Shown in pieces: positions 43,734 through 56,200 of a stretch of 64,000 nucleotides of DNA. Position numbers and translations under genes: made by a program. Each line of letters opens with the position of its first letter. Positions within the stretch are counted from its first letter, which is position 1. Below the pieces are notes generated by a model. The model was given only the letters and a program-made list of their open reading frames with translations. It had not been told where the DNA came from and searched no databases. Source of the DNA: Cryptomeria japonica (Eukaryota; Streptophyta; Pinopsida; Cupressales; Cupressaceae). Location of the stretch: NCBI RefSeq assembly GCF_030272615.1, contig NC_081405.1:604569677-604633676 (forward strand), written 5' to 3'.

Positions 43734-44578
43734 TGTTAAATTAAGTACTTTCAAATTGTATAAACTCAGAAAAATCAGAATTAGATTAAGCTAGGTTAAT
43801 TAATCCATAGTTTTCCAGACTTAAGCATGAAATGAAAATGAAATGCACAAGGACAAAACACAGTTACCCTGGGAAAACCTCCTAGGAGGAAAAACCCAGC
43901 CAAAGGATCCTCAGATCTGATTATGATTATAAACTGAATATTACACACTTATCTGGAGCATAGAGGTTGCAGTGACAAATAAGAGATAGGAGACTTCACA
44001 ATTAGGTTGCTGATGAGTTTATGATTTGCAGTCCTTCTCATTGGAATTTCTGAGTGTAGCTAGGGTAACAGCACCTTGAGTAGATTACAGCCCTTCAATG
44101 AAGTCCTTCAACGGTTCGCTCATTTCAATTGGAAATCTGCTGCTAATTGGGTTCGCTGTCTTCTATCACAGATCTGCTGCGAATTGGGTGAAGTTCGCTA
44201 CCTCCTAGTTCAAGATCTGCTACCTTCTATTGGAGTTCGCTGTTACCAGTTTTCCCTTTCATTAATTTCGCCTTCACCAAATATGTCTTGCATATACATA
44301 AAATTGAATGTAGATATTGAGAAGTATACGCCATCTTTATATGAGTCATGTTCCCTTTTTATGTCGGCCTTCTTTGCATTTGAATCTTTTATTTATTTTA
44401 ATTTCTTTTTAGGTGAAGTGAGATAGGGTCGGCCCTATCAAGGAGGCGAATGGGTTTGAGTGAAGCGTGGAACCTTTTGTGTGCACCGAAAGGCAATGGG
44501 CCAGGCCCTATATTAAGGAGGCGGATTCCAATGTTGCCCAAGGCAATTGGAATCCGCCAGCCCTAATTATAACCAACA
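43734..44578 (-). repeat. Copia 5' LTR (right in the window)
   Basis: 845 bp with the same ends as the left copy. On the minus strand it is the upstream LTR that would drive transcription of the element. Confidence 0.95.
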
Positions 44579-44583
44579 GTTCC

Positions 44584-45991
44584 ACCCCATTTTATTGCCA
44601 CATTTGACTGAGTTTTATCTTCTTCCTCTAACACACTTTTATAAGCCTTTTGCAACTATTTGTGCTGTCATTTCCCTCATGTTTGTTGGGTGCTCTCCAT
44701 CTTCCCACTTTGAATATGGTTGGAAGGATTGTTACATGCATCACTGTGTCATATTTGTCTCTTAAAAGTTCCTTCGTTTGGGGGAGTTCCTCTTGAATGT
44801 TGCCACTTTGGTCCTACTCTGAACTTCACCATTTGCTCTCACTTTTCTCATGTTGGATTTTCCAAGAGCTAGGAATCTTCTCACTTATATCTTGGTATGG
44901 TACCAGGTTGAACAATCTGCAAGAGTGCTAGTTTTAAAATTAAAAAAACTAAACCAAGGACAATTTTGCAACATGACGAGAAAAGAACTTGGCTGACTTT
45001 GTTGATATGAGAAGAAAGACTTGATACAAGGCCACAAAGTCAATTAACATCGAAGTTTCATAGGGGTACCAATTTTGGTACTAACATAACTTTTGTGGAA
45101 AATCCATGGTGTTGACCTAGGGCACACCACATTGTTATTTAAAACCTTTGATAATGCCACTCTTGATCATTCTTTGGGTTATGAGGCATGCTTAACAACT
45201 CATTTCCTTAGAATTTTCCCATTTGATCCCTATTTAACCACGGCATGATAACATGTCCCTCCTTATCTCTTAGGTTCCATATAGATTCACATCTTAGAAA
45301 ACATACTAACCCTTGCAACACCTTGAGCGATCATTCATATTCCCATGATTGCTGAAGCTCATCTAATATCATTTATAGTAATGATACCAACTTCATTACA
45401 ATGATCATATGTAGGACTTTTACTTACTCTCATTATTGCTTAGATTTATGAGATCTCAATGCTTATCTATAGAATTTTACAATAGAACTATTAAATTTGT
45501 TAAAGCAATCATACCTGGGACGTCTACTTTGCTCTTGCATGTCTCTCTCCAACATTGCTACATCACATTTTTTGTAGACATTCCTTTTGTCTCACCAATT
45601 AGATTAGATTAAAGACTCATTTGCAATTGTCTTTAGATTTAGAATCCTTCAAAATTGGTAGGTGAACTTTGGGAGTGCCTTTTTGGAGCAAACCTAAGGG
45701 GTCCTACATTAGTAAGGTAAAGTCCTATTTATCTTTACTCTTTCTATTTTGAGGGTTTGGGCATCAACATTTTTCATTTTCAGTTAGATGTGCACCAAGG
45801 ATTTACATTTGTGCATCAAATTCATTTTGTATTGTTCATGCGGAATCTAGGAAGTTGTGAATACTGCATTCTTTAACTCTATCCCCTAGAATTATGAGAT
45901 TTGGAAAAGAAAAAGTTATTAGATCTTGAGGTTGAATAAGGGTTATTTCTCTCTTGTTGTATTCAATGCTTCACTCTACATTTATTGCAAT
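44584..45991. other. Intron sequence, nothing recognised
   Basis: This continues the sequence interrupted by the Copia element. No frame, repeat array or element end was seen. Confidence 0.55.
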
Positions 45992-46002
45992 AATTAACAT
46001 GG

Positions 46003-46282
46003 TCCAAGGGGTTGAGCTTAACTGGTTAAAACACTGGGTTCTCACTGTGGAGACCCAAGTTCAATTCCCAATAGGGACATCTGAAGTGGAATTCTAAGTT
46101 GTGACTCTTGGCCTTCCATAGGATGGGGAAGGTCTTGGGGTCAATCTAATCAAACATAATAATAATCACAATTCAAAGATATGTAATGGGGATGGGGCCC
46201 CCTACTGTGTCCCCACTGGTTCATAGCTCCAATCAAAAGCTATTTAGGCTTCAGCCAATTACCGATCAAAAAAAAAAAAAAA
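46003..46282 (+). mobile_element. tRNA-derived SINE
   Basis: About 280 bp, ending in an A run and flanked by an 11-bp duplication AATTAACATGG (45992-46002 and 46283-46293). Near its 5' end is a polymerase III A-box-like GAGCTTAACTGGTTAA (46014-46029), and 31 bases on a B box GTTCAATTCC (46059-46068), as in a tRNA. The body after the tRNA part has no coding frame. Such elements are transcribed from their internal promoter and copied by LINE enzymes. The source tRNA and SINE family cannot be named with certainty. Confidence 0.9.
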
Positions 46283-46293
46283 AATTAACATGG

Positions 46294-47315
46294 AGGGAAG
46301 CATATGTATTGTTGTTTGGTTCAACCCTATGTCACAAAGTTCATTACATTTTATTGTAAAAATTCGAAACTTGGCGAACATGATTTAAATGTTAAAAATT
46401 TGTAAGTCACAAAAAACCTAAGAAACCTTTAAATCATTAGGATTTTAACTTCTAATTAAAAAAGAAAACATTGTCATCCAATTGGATTTTTCCTTTTTAA
46501 AATTTAAAACCTATAACAAACATTTCTTTGCATCAAAAATTTTTGTTGTTGTTTATCTTGGACCTTTTGTGATGATTTGCTGCAAGTTTATTGTAGCCTC
46601 ACCACTCTACATTTTGCTTTTGTGTTTGTTCGTGTTTTGTTGGTGGTTGCATGGCAATTTGCATGTTCACTGCTAATGTGTGTTGTTACAAAATCATGTC
46701 TATTAGAAGTTGCAGTAAAATTCCTTACCTAAAGGTGTTTTGTTGCTACCATGGAGGTTTTGTTCCAAGCTATGTATATTGAGTTTTCCTTATTATTAAC
46801 TTTAATTATAATTTTATTAATGGTCAATTTTCACTACCCATCAAATTAAAGCACCATGAGTGAACTTTGTTGAATCATGCATCTATGTGCCACTCTACCA
46901 AAATGTAAAGAGGCATTCAAGATTTGTTAGTGGCTGCAATTTATCCCCTCAAATGGTCTATGATGATCTAATTGTTTCTAACAATGCTACCATGTTGCAC
47001 AACTATGTCCCCTCTTCTCGACACCCAAAGCCCAATGCATTTTCAGCAATCCTCAAAGATCAGCATGCTACACTAGCAAAAGCTCTCATTGATGCTCGAT
47101 CTATATCTTTTTATTGGTCATCCTCCATCAATGTCAATTCCATGGATTGTGCAATAATCTAAATCAATCCCTAGTTTGGAGATGGGGGAGGAAGTATTAG
47201 AGGAAGAGAATACTACATAGAATATGGGTTGATTTTGTAGATTCCAAAAATTTTCGGTTTAGCCTTGGGGACCTCCGTGCTTGGATCTTAGCATACTAGT
47301 AACTCTTTCTCTCAC
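46294..47315. other. Intron sequence with one doubtful frame
   Basis: A 100-codon plus-strand frame at 46860-47162 has protein-like composition but no family motif and no splice context. I treat it as a chance or remnant frame. Confidence 0.4.
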
Positions 47316-47600
47316 ATGAGCATTTCATTTACCTATGCATGCAAGGATTTTTCATAGTTATTTTTGGCTTAGTGATGGATTAGGAGTTTCTATATAGAAA
47401 ATTTCTCGATATGAGCATTTCATTTACCTATGCACACAAGGATTTTTCATAGTTATTAGACACTTGGTGGAGGATTGGGAGTTTCTCCATAGAAAGCTTC
47501 TCATATGAGCATTTCATTTACCTATGGACACAGAGAGTTTTCATCGTTATTTGTGACTTGATGGAGGATTGGGAGTTGCTCCATAGAAAATTTCTCAATA
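47316..47600 (+). repeat. Three tandem repeats of about 95 bp
   Basis: Copies start at 47316, 47411 and 47505, each with ATGAGCATTTCATTTACCTA, and share the later CATAGTTATT and GAGTTTCTCCATAGAAA blocks with small changes. Confidence 0.88.
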
Positions 47601-48021
47601 GTTGCTAACCCCCAAACTAACATCAATTGGGACCTACTTGGGGAAGTTTCAATATCTTCCAAAACTGTCTCTTGCTCCCACCCACTTTTGCAAGGCTTCA
47701 TATCAAAATGGATCTCTATAGGGAGCTGCCAAAGGAGATTTGGCTCAAGGTCAGCAATTACATTTGGAAGCAACCATTGGATTACAAGAAGTTAGCTTTC
47801 AAGTTCAAATCTTGCTTTTTCCCAAGGTCACAAGGCAGATATTTGCCCTAAGAAAAAGAGTGCCAATTCAGCTTAAAAGGTGATGGATATTGATTCACAT
47901 TATCAACATATATTAGAAGAATTTATTTCTCCTTGTTTTGGTATTACCAAATCCCATCTCAACAACTTGGATGCCTCAATGAAGAAACTTCTAAGGCCTC
48001 TTCTACCGTGTGTTGTTTCTT

Positions 48022-48074
48022 CTCTAAGACTTGGACTAGGCGCCCTCCTCTAAGACTTGGACTAGGAGCCCTCC
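48022..48074 (+). repeat. Two 26-bp tandem repeats
   Basis: CTCTAAGACTTGGACTAGG occurs twice with a 26-bp period, followed each time by GCCCTCCT. Confidence 0.85.
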
Positions 48075-50880
48075 TAGCCAAAGTTCCCTTGGATGGTAAG
48101 CCTCCTGTCTCTAATTAGGATGAGTGCCCTTTTTCCTTTGGTGGCAGAATGTTCTAGAAAGAATTCTGCAATAGTCAACCTAAAGGAACGGATTATAATC
48201 TAAAACAAGTAGTCTTCTCCAAAAACGAATGTCACATGTCACATGGAACTTAGATCCCACATGGAAAAGATTGCTATAGGCTTTGGTCTACAACTTGTTG
48301 AATAGTGATAGAGCCTCTGCTTGCTGCAGATAAGGTGCAGCACAGTCAAAGTGTTTAAGCTTTCAGCACCTTTTTGCTATAGATTAAGCAAATCTCCTAT
48401 CGTAGTTTCCAGCTTTGTCTGGACCATGTAATTTTGACCATGTTTGTTCACCCTTGAAAAGGGTGAGGATAAAGGACTCTAATAAACCCACTCATTTTAC
48501 CAACAAAATAAAAGTTTCTTTTGACAAGATTTTAATATTTTATTTGTAATTTTAGATTATAAATAATTACTTTATCAGGCTTTTGCAATTTTTTTTAATT
48601 TCTACTACTTTGTTTTAATCTCTATTATATTTTATTTATTTTATTGTATATTAAATTTTATTTTATATTCAGGCACTTTATTAAATTTTAGTTTTATATT
48701 TCTTCTCTTTTTTATATTTAAATTTAGTAGGTTTTTTACTATAGCAGGCTTTATAAATTTTAAATTTAAGGTTTTTAATTTATTTGTTGAATTATTTTTA
48801 TAATATTCTCTGATTAATTGCAAATACAGTTTTTATTGAGTTTTATCCTTTCCCTTTTTTTTAATAAAAATCAGTAATATTTATCTATTTTGACATTTAT
48901 CTTATTTTGGCTACAGAAATTTTTGAAATGCAGAATTGTATACTTCAAATTTAATCAACTTTTTTCTGAATTTTATTGGTTAACAAACTTGATCCAATGT
49001 TCAGACACAAACATGAACCTTGTGATTCAGGTTGTTCCAACAACCTGGTAAACCTAAATCTGTTATTATTTTCTGTGTTTTAGGCTAGCAATTAAGTCTC
49101 ATTGATATGTAGCGGTGCATCTTTTCATAAGAAGTTTAAAACTTTAAATTGATATACACCTAGTGGAAAACCTTTTAACATTTACTTGCTTATTCTTAGC
49201 CCAAAATTGTGAGTTCTTTATAGTCATCCTGGTTCTCACTACTGCATTTCAGCACACACTCAACGGAACCACTCTATCTCGATCTACTATCTTACGCTTA
49301 ATTCACCTCTATATTATATTTTTCCAAGCTCTAAACTATCATCACACTTTTTCCTAATTTGCAATGGTATACTCTTACATTGCTGATTTCTCTGTTTTGA
49401 AGTTTTCTCATGGTCCTGCCACTTCAAATCTTACTTGTAATTTTTGGGATCAATTTAATCCAGACTTGCCTATTTTTTGGAGTGCTCCACTTTTCTAGAT
49501 CAATTCTCTGTCTCTAACTTTATGATCTATCCTTACTCTGCATCTGTTCACAACTCATATTCCTATTTCAGATTGCCACTCATACTATCTTCACAACAAG
49601 GGTCCTATGTTGACTAAGAGGCTTTGAAAGGCATTGAATGTAGCAAATCAAATCCTAAGTGTCCATAAAGATTGAGAACCAAAATCCTGGGAGTCATTTG
49701 TCTCCATATCCGAACCAAGCTGATGAGTGACTTGTTTGGACACGGGTCTATCAACTATTCACCTAACTGCTTCCCTCCTCTATCATCCCATTAAGATCCC
49801 CCATGATTTACAAAGATTTAGAAAAAAAAATGATTTCATTTTTGGAAACACTATAATGTGTCAGTTTTTGGGAAGAAGGACAAGAGAATGAATGAGGAAT
49901 CTGGGTACAATTTTCTCTGCTTCCTCTTCCAATTTTAGTAACTCCAAAATTTTGGAGAGTCATGAATTCCAACTGCATATACAAATTAACTGTTAAATAT
50001 TAAGTTGCCTTGTATCCTCTGTACTTTGCAAACAGCATGGTATAAATTTTGAAAGCTCCTGAACAGAAACTAGGCCCTCTGTGTCACCATCATAGTCTGC
50101 TTAGAAACCACAAGTTTGTTCAGATTTTTAGCAGCTACAGAGAAAGAGGAAGAGAAGTGGAATAGGTAACCTGCATGTCAATTGGGGTCACACGAAAATC
50201 TGGAGGAAATATTTAACGATGAGGATGCTCAAAAAAGAAGCAAGAGCAAAGAATCTGGAACAACAGAAAACCAAGAAAGGAGAACAAAAGCAAAGAATTT
50301 GGAACAACAGAAAACCAAGAAATCGAAAAAGAGCAAAGAATTAGGAATAGCAGAAACACATGAAAAAGGAAAGCAAAATGGGGTTACACACATGACAATC
50401 AGGCCTTTACCCAGCAAAATAGGATGGCAGTTTTCTTCCAGTTCAAATATTTGCATTTTCTCAGCCAGGAGTGAACAGATTATATAGCACAATGATGTAC
50501 ACGTTCACTGGCCTAAATTGATTGTCCACAGTGAGGCTGCTTCATTTTATCCATTTATTGAGGGAAGGCCCTATCTTGCAGGCCAGTCTCTCTTGCCAGG
50601 TACAAAGAGATGAGACTTGCGGGCTTTTAAATAATGGTCCTGAGCACAGGGACTTCCTAAATCTTCTCAGTAGCTCTTGCTAACAATATTTAGGAGCCAC
50701 TCACAGAAAAATGGTCCACTACAATATTTTGTAAAGCGTACATACAAATTCTATCACTTGATATTCTGAAGAGAAATGATGTTAAGTTTACTTAATATGC
50801 AGGTTACCATTTGCAATTTTTCCATAATATCTTAAGCTGATAGTACAAACTTCAGAAATCCCTCTCAGTGGCCATCTATG
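48075..50880. other. Intron sequence, AT-rich, no gene recognised
   Basis: A lysine-rich frame at 50182-50487 comes from three imperfect repeats of AAAGAATYTGGAACAACAG and has no family feature. The rest is AT-rich, with T runs around 48530-48870. Confidence 0.45.
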
Positions 50881-50887
50881 TTACCCC

Positions 50888-51005
50888 AAGTTTCCGGGAC
50901 AGGGACGGCAGGGGATGGGGGTAAGCGTTTCCGGGACGCTGAATTTTTTTGCAAATTTTGGGGACGGCTAGGGGATGGCAAAGGGGACGGCTATATAAAA
51001 ATAGG
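50888..51005 (+). other. Possible 5' end of an hAT-like element
   Basis: CTATGTTACCCC is followed by clustered GGGGACGGC, TTTCCGGGAC and AGGGGATGG words in a G-rich patch amid AT-rich DNA, a pattern typical of DNA transposon subterminal regions. The first nine bases match the inverted start at about 35597-35605. No far end was found. Confidence 0.35.
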
Positions 51006-52673
51006 GAAAATTAAAATATATAGGGAAATTTAAAATATTCATATGAAAACATGGATAAAGCATGCACATATACATTATAGAACCTTACATATAAGAACTA
51101 GCAGAGTTCTTATGCCAAATTTGTGTTAAATTGAGAGTCAAAGTCAAATTGCTTGTAGAATTCATTGTCAAAGTTCACTGTCAATATGGAGAATTTATGG
51201 GGGCATCCCCTAGGAGTCCATAGGTGGCCATTGATAATCCCCCTATTAATTGTGACTGCTCCAAGATTCACCTTGAGATTTCAAACTTTACACTTCCTTA
51301 TTCAGCAGGTTTCTTAAGACCACCTTTACAGGCCCAACCGTAGATCAAGGATAATTTGCAAGGTCTGTTCAATGGGACACCAGGATCGATTGACCCCTTG
51401 TGATAGATACATATCCTCTGGTTATCCTCTGGTGGATAGTTATTTCAGATCTGAGCCTTATAACAATAAATTTTAATAAGCATGGTTTTAGTGTTCAGGC
51501 TCTGAGCCTCACTAATTAAAAATTAAAAAGTAGATGAAAGTATTGCATCTAAATCTGAAGAAGCAAGTGAGCAAGATTGAGGCATAGATAGGGAGCCATA
51601 CACAACCTAATGCCTATGAAGCTGCACATTTCATTGCCTTGACAGAAGTAGACCAGCTAAATTCATCCACAATCAGAGTCTAAACCATCTAGAGAGCAGA
51701 GTTATCTTTGCTGAGCACTTCCCAGTTGGTATCAACATAACTAGTATTTATAGCCAAGTAGCAGGCAGTTTTCTTCTAGCTATAAGGAGATTATTTTACC
51801 TAACCAAGGTTTCCCTATTTTAAAAAATCACGGGATGAAAAGAGTCCTTCCCCCAGTGGCAAGGCCATCCCAAGTTTACGAGGTCAAAACCTGAGTGCCA
51901 CGAAAGTTAAACAATACACAAGACAAAATAAGATAAAACCGTTGTCTCAAGGGAGGTCTGACTAGGGTGGGACCTGAAAAAACCCCTTTACATTGCCCTT
52001 TCATGATGAGATTATGTCCCGCTGAAAATGATTGGGACGCTTAAATATGCATCTGATAAGAAATCCAATTAAACAACACTATACAAAAGAACTTGCAAAA
52101 GGAATAAAACTTAACGTTAACATCACACAAAACTTGCTGACCAAGGCATTTGGTATATGGTTATAAGTGACAAGCTAAAAGCCTTGATGCAGGTTAATAT
52201 ACTATCAGTGCAATAGGGCAGCCATAACTTCGGTGGATATATGGCCAGGTTGTGGTCTCGCCATTACGGCTTACATACTACCCTTAACTAACTATATTTA
52301 GCCAATTTTAAAAAAAGCCAAGGAAAAACGGATGGCAAGGTTGTGGAATTTCATCATGGGATGCATTCCCCGGTGATCCATGTCCACAAATTTAAAGATT
52401 ACCGAAGAAAAAAGGGAAAAAAACACATGGTGAGGTTGTGATATAAGAATTATGGAGTACTTTCCAGTATAACACATTTTTGTAAATTTTTACAATACCC
52501 AGGTGAAAAAGAAAAAAGTGTATTGTGACAATTGTAGAATACGTTTATTCTAGACCCGCTTTTACAGTTTCTACAAGTATGTAATACAATAACTCTACCG
52601 ATAGTATATATATATAATGCTCGAGTCGGAGTTCTGACCCATGTCTACTACTCTTTTAAGCATCACCCAGCAT
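51006..52673. other. Intron sequence, nothing recognised
   Basis: No intact frame and no clear repeat. A slightly GC-richer patch at 51830-52030 may be an old element fragment. Confidence 0.5.
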
Positions 52674-52868
52674 ACCCACTTACAGAAAAAGAAGATTAAA
52701 GCAAATTATACCTCAAAAACAAAGCATGCACCCAAAAAAAAAAAATGTATTCTAAGAATTCAGCTCCGTACCCATTTACAGATAAAGAAAAATTAAACCA
52801 AATTATACCTCAAAAACAAAGCATGCACCCAAAAAAGAAGAAAGTATCCTAAGAATTCAGCTCCGTAT
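52674..52868. repeat. Two 95-98 bp tandem repeats beside the UGE exon 1 donor
   Basis: Copy 1 starts at 52674 and copy 2 at 52769. They share AATTATACCTCAAAAACAAA, GCATGCACCC and CTAAGAATTCAGCTCCGTA. The pair ends about 40 bases inside intron 1 from the donor. Confidence 0.9.
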
Positions 52869-52907
52869 CCCTCTGTAAACTACTGTCCATACAAAATGAA
52901 AACAAAC

Positions 52908-53114
52908 CTGGTGGAAAGTGAGATTGCCACCATATTTTCCAGCCAATTGAGCAACTCTTTGAATAGCTTCTTCACATGAATTGTCCAGATTATCAATCAC
53001 AGCTACTCTGTAACCACCCAGCAACAATTGCAAAGTAGTGTGACTGCCAATATAACCTGCACCGCCAGTCACAAGAATACTCTTGCTCTTCGCTTCTTCT
53101 ATATTCCCGTCCAT
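52908..53114 (-). CDS. UGE: UDP-glucose 4-epimerase, exon 1 (N-terminal NAD-binding part)
   Basis: UGE interconverts UDP-glucose and UDP-galactose in the cytosol, using tightly bound NAD, to feed cell-wall and galactolipid synthesis. This exon encodes 69 residues. After a short polar leader, residues 13-23 read [11 protein letters not shown], the Rossmann GxxGxxG motif of short-chain dehydrogenase/epimerases. VIDNLDNS at about 39-46 is the acidic end of beta-2 that binds the NAD ribose. The exon closes with GGNLTFHQ, as in plant UGEs, at a CAG|GTTTGT donor (phase 0). The ATG at 53114 is the only plausible start. The exon is about a fifth of the usual ~350-residue enzyme. Exon 2 lies 47 kb away at 5665-5714 and later exons are outside the window. 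There are no breaks, so the gene looks functional. The family call is certain; the exact paralogue is not determinable. Confidence 0.95.
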
Positions 53115-53199
53115 AATTCACACTGCTTCAACAACACAATTTCAGCTGGCTGAATTGAAGTCACCCAAAAACAAAATGAAATGGAAATTTCAAAACGCG

Positions 53200-53206
53200 T
53201 ATATAG
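53200..53206 (-). promoter_or_regulatory. UGE: Candidate TATA box of UGE
   Basis: On the minus strand this reads CTATATA, about 86 bases upstream of the UGE start codon. It is the only TATA-like element in the first 150 bases and would give a 5' untranslated leader of roughly 55 nt. No transcript evidence is available, and a more distant promoter with a leader intron cannot be excluded. Confidence 0.35.
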
Positions 53207-56200
53207 AACAAATAATGTATGGAGCCAAAAGACAGCCAATATGCTTCACGCTAATTCCAATTCTCTGAGTGTTTACAGATTGTTCCAGAGCATTTTCAAC
53301 GTTTATGTTACTGTAAGCCGAAGACTAGTAGATAATTAATAAAGCAACATGGAATAAAGTGGAGTGAATTAAAAATCACTAGAATAACTGTATTATTAAT
53401 AAAAAACTATAAAGATCTTTTGACAAACTATAGTTTACTTAACTTTTGAGGAATTGTTTTAAGGCATATGTGGGAGGTCATCGTCATGCTTGGCATGTGG
53501 CGAAAACCTCAAGGTGATTTGGCACACACTTCTCGCACTTTCAAAACTCCTCCCGTGGATTTTTTTTTTTTATTGTATAGGAGGTAGTTATAGCAGTGGT
53601 TTACCAGTTGCACACTTCTTCGTACACATCTCTCTACATATATTAAAATTGAGACCTGAAATTGACTTCATTGTCTCGGGTTGAACACGATTAGGGATAC
53701 CAACGGCTATAATTAATGCCTGACCCATGTTAGGGTCCAAGGTGTGTACCAGGAAAAATGTAACTCTTTGTAATTTCTTTTAATGGAGGTCTATCTATAA
53801 ATTTGTTTTTGTTATTCTATTGACAATGTGTTAGAGGTGTGTATTAAGAAAAATGTAACTTTTTGTATTTTTTTTTTAATTTTTTTATGCAGGTTTGTCT
53901 ATAAATTTGTTTTTGCTATTTCATATGAGAGCATTAGAACTTCTTTGTCTAAGAGTCAAAGACTACCAAATTTGTCTGTCCCTTTTTGATATTAGAGCCT
54001 TGCACTCAACTAGACTTGATCCCTAGTGGGCTTAAACCTTTCAACTTCACCAACAAACCAAAGGCTCATTGACATTTTAGGTTTATTTTGATGGGATGAA
54101 TTTTAGTGAAATGTTCAATGATATAAAATGGTGTAATTTTAATAGGAGTGGGTAATTAATTTTATTTTAAGTTTATTTTATTTTCATGTATTTTATAAGT
54201 TTAGATTTGATTTTACAATTTAAATTGTTTATTAAGGTATAAATTTGTTTTCTTGACTTTCAAATTAAATTTTTAAAATTAGGTTTATGTTTCTCATTTG
54301 TGACTAGTTTTTATGAGCTAATTAAGTGTAGAAAATTTTAAAATTGTGCATTGAGATACTATATAAAATGATAAACTTTAACTCAAAATGATCATTGAGG
54401 AATCTTTAAAAAGCTTTTATAAGCATCAAAACATTATCATATGACATCAACATTACATTAACTTTGGAGGCATATTAAATGATTTTGTATTATCTCTAAA
54501 CCTAATTGTTTACTGTTATCAATAAGTTTACACCCTTCTTGAACTTTAGGTTCAACAATTCATTGAAATATGGGAAGGCTTCTTGGTTGTGGGTAACCAG
54601 AATAGAAGAGAACCTCCAAGAAGGGCTAGCTCCCTTGATACCTCACCTAAAGCTATCTAACTGATGGCATTGCTAAGAGAAGGGTAAGAAAGAAAACATG
54701 TAAATGAAATCTAATCTCAAAGGTGATGCACCAAAAATGATTTTTGAGACTTTCATAACAACTATAACACAAAGTTTGACTAGCAACAAAGCTTATACAT
54801 GCACAACTCAAGCACTTACATACTATTGCATCAACACTTTATAAGAAGGCTATGATAACCTTAATCCTAGTAGGAAAACACAATTTTCACAACTAGGGAT
54901 TTCTTTAATCAACTACACAACTTATAACTTGCAACATATATGAATTTCTACATAAAGATATTACTTAATGAGACACAATAACAATAAAGAAAACACACTT
55001 CGCAAGAAACTGCATCAACCATTTAACACACAATATACCAGATTGTAAGAAGGCATCACTAACTTTATTGCTCTCAAAAGGTTTACAATGCTAAACCAAT
55101 CTCTAAAAATGAGTTACAAACTTATCAATTTCTACCAAAAGAATACTAAAATTACAAGTTGCGAGAAAATGAACTAGTAAGAACTAACCTCAAAAATGAA
55201 GTCTAAACAATACTTATGCTTTTTCCAAACAATTATAAGAAAATAGGAACTCCAACCTCCTTGGTCGAATGCAACTAAAAATCCTATTTTTAAGCCTCCT
55301 AAAAGACTCCAAAATAACATGTGCATGAGGAAAAGGTCAAGCGTCATCCTTAGTTACCATAAAGGCACTTTAAAATGCATTGATCTTCCCTAAATTAACT
55401 CAAACAGCTCCTATATTCCCTCCAAATGTCTAGCAACACCCTTATATCATTGGCACTCCTCAAATTGGAACAATATCACTTTTGACTCATCAAAAGTAAT
55501 AAATACTTGTTACTTTACATGAATACATGTTTAAGTGATTAATAAGAGCATCACTTAACACGTTTTTTCAATGAAGGTTTGATGCAAAGCAAGAAATAAA
55601 TAAGATGAAAAATAAATAACATAGGCAAAATGCCTAAGTCTCTATCGTGCATATTAGGGTAAAATGAACCCTAAAGCATTTGTTTTATTCCTTTGTTTCT
55701 TCATTTGTTGTGGCACTGCCATCATGAGGGTTTACAAGGTTTTCTTGAGGAATTTATGGAATGAAGGCCTTACACAGGTTAAATGCATGTTGAGACAGAG
55801 CCTAGTAAGTCTCTACTACTACTTCTTGTATGGCTTGAGTTTCATCTCTATTCTTCACTGGCTTTGACTGCTCTAACTCTTTATATTATGTTGTAAATAA
55901 GGACAAGCTTCATTTTCAAATACCGCTCCAGACTCATGACAATGCCAATATTATCCTATAAGCTTTATGTCAATATTGGCTCTTCTCTATCTTTAAAGTT
56001 TCTTTCACTATTGTATTATTTGAAGACTATGATTGATATCAGTAGTGAAGCTTATAATGGTCTTTAAGTCTCTTTCTGTGCATTGTTCTTAGATTTTTAA
56101 ATTCTCCTTCTAAGATATGACTATGACTATGCACAATGGCTGGCTATTTTGATCTTCATTGGCATTCAATCCTTAGTCAATCAAGGTGTTAATCTTCTCT

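Larger units (their letters stand above)
38368..44578 (-). mobile_element. Complete Ty1/copia retrotransposon
   Basis: 6.2 kb, with two 845-bp LTRs, a perfect 5-bp duplication GTTCC (38363-38367 and 44579-44583), a methionyl-tRNA primer site, a polypurine tract and one intact Gag-Pol frame. By eye the LTRs differ at about 15 of 845 positions (about 1.8%, mostly transitions). The insertion is therefore not new, yet the frame has stayed open. It lies in intron 1 of UGE in the same orientation as the gene. Confidence 0.95.
5715..52907 (-). other. UGE: Intron 1 of UGE, about 47.2 kb
   Basis: This is the interval between the exon 1 donor (CAG|GTTTGT) and the exon 2 acceptor (TTTGCAG). It contains at least seven LTR-derived insertions, one SINE and decayed remnants. 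Both insertion orientations occur relative to the gene. No other host exon was recognised inside it. Long transposon-filled introns are known in gymnosperms. The alternative is that exon 2 belongs to a second, truncated UGE copy, but the matching phase, order and strand make a single gene the simpler reading. Confidence 0.85.

Noticed and set aside
46860-47162. A 100-codon frame as a possible exon
   Set aside because: No family motif, no splice sites in phase with UGE, and AT-rich intron context.
50182-50487. Lysine-rich 101-codon frame as a gene
   Set aside because: It arises from short A-rich imperfect repeats and has no recognisable domain or conserved context.
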